Positions 60,920-64,000 of a DNA stretch of 64,000 nt are shown here, in pieces. The stretch is from Phaseolus vulgaris. Lineage: Eukaryota; Streptophyta; Magnoliopsida; Fabales; Fabaceae. The notes below the pieces were generated by a model, which worked only from the letters and a program-made list of their open reading frames with translations, did not search any database and was not told the DNA's origin. A program made the position numbers and the translations under genes. The DNA is taken from NCBI RefSeq assembly GCF_000499845.2, contig NC_023759.2, forward strand, positions 47,152,672 through 47,216,671, read 5' to 3'. Positions within the stretch are counted from its first letter, which is position 1, and each line of letters opens with the position of its first letter.

Positions 60920-61890
60920 GGAATGTTGCTTAGGCATAGTATCATGAAATTTTGTCTTCCACGCTTTGATCGTAGTTGTTTATGTTTTACCCAAATACTT
61001 GGTAAAAAAGTTGCCAAATTTTGAACTTTAACTTAATATTGTTAACTTTAAACTTATTTTAGTGTAGCAAAATGCACAAATGTAAATACTTAAAACTTTT
61101 TTTTGACTAAGTCCAACGAACTAAGAACGAAGTCATACTTAACCACGAACGACCGTTAAATTAACCTTCCACAGTATGTGGCACATGCTAATGGATCCTT
61201 TGGGTTTGAATACGAATAAAATCATTTCTAGAAAAACCTCTCATCATAATTACAAATGATGGAAACTAATTTTAAGTGTAATTAGAAGGTTTGTTGCATC
61301 ATATGGTACAACAATATCCGTCTTCAATTCTCAGCATTATAAAGTTCGCACATTGTTCAACTCAATGGAAGTGTATGTAATCCATTATGTTTCTACAGTT
61401 ATGAATGCTCCTAGGATACACTAAAACATGTAATGAATAACTACACAATTGCAGAACAAACAGCTTCACATGCAACGCACTCTCAACCACCATCATTCTG
61501 AAGTTCCACGAAAGTTGAACTCCCTCAACACATTTTCTCTTTCTGCATTATGTGCATCAAGGACCCAATTACAAACCATTTCTTGACGGAATGCTTGAAG
61601 CTCGTCCTGAAATTAATTTTGAAAATCAATTTTCAGTGCAGAATAAAACTTATAACTTGTACTCTACTAGTGAAGGGAACAAATACGTACGTTATTGTAT
61701 TCAGGCATCGTCTTCCCGTCATAGTCAACCATACCATTCCACAGCTCAATATATTTCAAAACCAATACTTAACAATTATAACTACATAAAGAAAAGCACA
61801 TAAAAATATTTACATATGAATATGCATAAAAATAACAAAAGTTTTCATTTCAATACTAACCCGTTTGGCTGTATAGGAAGTTTTTGTTTG
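60920..61890. other. Spacer inside the repeat domain, possible coding remnants
   Basis: Frames 61550-61789 and 61552-61803 overlap. The latter reads GPNYKPFLDGMLEARPEINF and is hydrophilic and more protein-like than its neighbours, but no domain is recognised. Confidence 0.3.
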
Positions 61891-62885
61891 ACTACCTTGA
61901 TGGGGGGACTATCCACCCCAACCAACACACACTTCACATTTCCAAAATAAATTTGCATTGGTGTGTACAGGAAGTCTAATGTGGGTCACCACATGTTACT
62001 ACTTGGGTCACCACATACTGCAATCCTCTAAGTTGAGTGAATTTGTCATCAGTGGACACTGCCCTTCACTCATGGACTCTCAAAACCTGATCTAACTCAC
62101 TTTCTGCCCGCATCATGCCCACCCCAACCAACATGGACTTCACATTTCCAGAATAAGTTTGCACTGGGTCTGTACAGGAAGTCTAATGTGGGTCACCAGA
62201 TGTTCCTACTTGGGTCATCTCATACTGCAATCCTCTAAGTTGAGTGAATAATTGCTCACTTGACACTGCCTTGCACTCATGCCCTCTAAAGACCTGATCT
62301 AACACACTTTCTTCCCACGTAATGCCCACCCCAACCAACACGCACTTCATATTTCCAGAACAAGTTTGCACTGGGTGTGTACAAGAAGTCTAATGCGGGT
62401 CACCACATCTTCCTACTTGGGTCACCACATACTGCAATCCTCTAAGTTGAGTGAATTTTTGATCACTGGATGCTACCCTACACTCATGGACTCTCAAAAC
62501 CTGATATAACACTTTCTGCCCACATCATGCCCAACCCAACCAACACTAACACGCTCTGCACATTTACATAATAAGTTTGCACAGGGACTATGCAGGAACT
62601 ATAATGTGGTCACCACATATTCCTACTAAGATCACCACATACAACAATGCCCTAAGTTGAGTGAATTTGTGATCTCTGGACACTACCTTACACTCATGGA
62701 CTCTAAAATCTGATCTAACGCATTTTCTACCAACATCACGCCCAACCAAACCAACACCAACACGCACTTCACATTTCCAGAATAAGTTTGCAAAGGGACT
62801 GTGCAGGAAGTCTAATGTGGTCACCACATATTCCTACTAGGGTCACCACATACAACAAACCCATTGAGTGAATTTGTGATCACTG
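61890..62885 (-). repeat. Array of about 207-bp repeats with GGGTCACCACAT motif (right arm, inverted)
   Basis: Five units marked by GGGTCACCACATACTGCAATCCTCTAAGTTGAGTGAAT at about 62005, 62212, 62415, 62630 and 62840. Each is followed by ACTCATG(G/C)(A/C)CTCT(C/A)AAAACCTGATCTAAC and CCCACCCCAACCAACA. The units are the reverse complement of the left array at 56140-56935; both translate to RGHECK.V...LRGLQY in the matching orientation. Together the two arrays form large, diverged inverted arms around 5 kb. Confidence 0.88.
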
Positions 62886-64000
62886 GATACTGCCCTACAC
62901 TCATGCTGCATACTGTGATTTCGGTATATAGATGGATAAAAACAACTCTACATACATGGATAACAACAGCTCAACAAAAAGGATATGGTGCAAACTATGT
63001 TTCTTCATATTTATTGGGTTTATTGAACGGTTATCCAACTGTATATAACTAGGGCCAAAATCACAGGAAAAAAAGTATTGTTGGAAATCATTAACCGTAA
63101 AATTGGAAACAAAAAGATCTTATTGTAGTATGACATTTTACCCCATGGGCATGTTTGGTTGCACTCTGCTGCCCTGCTTCACAGAAATAACATGTTTTAT
63201 ACATACAGAGATGCAAAGTCACACATTCATATTTTTACAAACATGCTATACAAAATTAAGAGCATCTCATGGTAATTTCTTAAATATAGATTACAAATTC
63301 ATATTCTCATTCCCTTTTGTCAACCACACTCTGTTTTTCAGCATTTTATAACAATGATTGGTTAAAAAGTATTTACTGCTTAGAACTGTCTATGTCACAT
63401 CTAGGTAACAAACAATTACAATGACATTGGACTCAAGCTTCAAAGCTTAATGTAATGTTTATTTTGCATCAGAGTATTGACAACATGATGCCAGCTTCCA
63501 CAGATTTTGGAGTTGCAATCGCTTAATGACTTGGGGTTTTCTGAAACATATGTGAGATGTTTGCAGGTATGGTATTAAATTATACCTGAAAGTGTATGTC
63601 AAATGTTGAGTACTATAAAGAAAACCTTTGATTTGTTATGCTTTGTATTTTCTCAACCAATATATTACATGCTACAATGCGTGACAAATTTCGGAGGTTG
63701 TCAACAGCATGAAAGACCTAATACATATCTGTGCACAACACAGAGTTGGGGTAATAAGTAATTTGCGTGTAGTTTTTATGATGAGGTTACCCTATCGTGT
63801 TCTATTTTCAATTAATCTAGTTGTATGAAACTGTTTTAATTTGGGCTTTTGGAATTATATTCTTACATTGGCCATTAGTCTTGCCTGCAAAGTGTTTCAA
63901 ACAATTATCCTCTACTAACAACAACCTCAAAGCTCAACATGCAATAGATGCAGGAAATGGAGCACATGTCAAATGTTCATGGTCTCCCAACTTATACAAT
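62886..64000. other. Intergenic region at right edge
   Basis: No gene recognised; frames at 62864-63052 and 63103-63351 show no domain. No transposon terminus matching the left side could be found. Confidence 0.4.

Overview
The window is plant nuclear DNA: very AT-rich, dominated by transposon relics and (TA)n tracts, with a few intron-rich genes whose exons join in frame at recognisable splice sites. Protein-level resemblance and the repeat families (CACTA subterminal blocks, a GTTAAATAT-ended MITE, palindromes built on ATTATGTAAT) suggest a dicot, probably a legume. That assignment is inference; no database search was possible.

Five protein-coding genes can be reconstructed. (1) Galactinol synthase, + strand, 14337-15595, 3 exons, 339 aa, ending in APSAA, with a perfect heat-shock element and a G-box upstream. 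(2) An ARF1-type ADP-ribosylation factor, - strand, 23641-25105, 5 coding exons, 184 aa. (3) The plastid nitrogen-regulatory protein PII (GLB1), - strand, 26265-29386, 8 exons, 195 aa. (4) A DUF952-family protein, + strand, 29618-30420, 3 exons, 120 aa. It diverges from GLB1 across 231 bp holding a perfect palindrome of two site II (TGGGCC) elements. (5) A BOR1-type borate exporter, + strand, 44426-48213, 12 exons, 723 aa, with a GC-AG intron and an AUG-stop (ATGTAA) in the likely 5' leader.

Layout: 1-473 is a Ty3/gypsy gag fragment. 474-14000 is AT-rich intergenic DNA with one palindromic repeat block (6.5-7.25 kb). 14.0-16.0 kb is galactinol synthase. 16.5-18.75 kb is a decayed LINE end, with an in-frame 123-bp duplication, inside a minisatellite. 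19-23.6 kb is transposon debris, including a CACTA terminus. 23.6-30.4 kb is the ARF/PII/DUF952 gene island. 30.7-33.5 kb is a dead Ty1/copia element on the - strand, interrupted by a short LINE-like insertion with a 17-bp target duplication. 33.6-43.9 kb is intergenic, with two short non-autonomous insertions carrying 9-bp and 11-bp target duplications. 44.0-48.5 kb is BOR. 48.5-55.1 kb is intergenic. 55.1-62.9 kb is a complex repeat domain: a 44-bp perfect inverted repeat, oppositely oriented arrays of about 210-bp repeats, a decayed acidic-repeat ORF, a possible captured OB-fold exon, and a 2.2-kb satellite of about 60-bp monomers with a 782-bp higher-order duplication.

The genes do not form a pathway. 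Galactinol synthase (raffinose synthesis), PII (nitrogen/carbon sensing) and BOR (boron export) are all nutrient- or stress-related, but their proximity is probably incidental. The most unusual structures are the 55-63 kb domain and the regulatory details of BOR and of the GLB1/DUF952 intergenic region.
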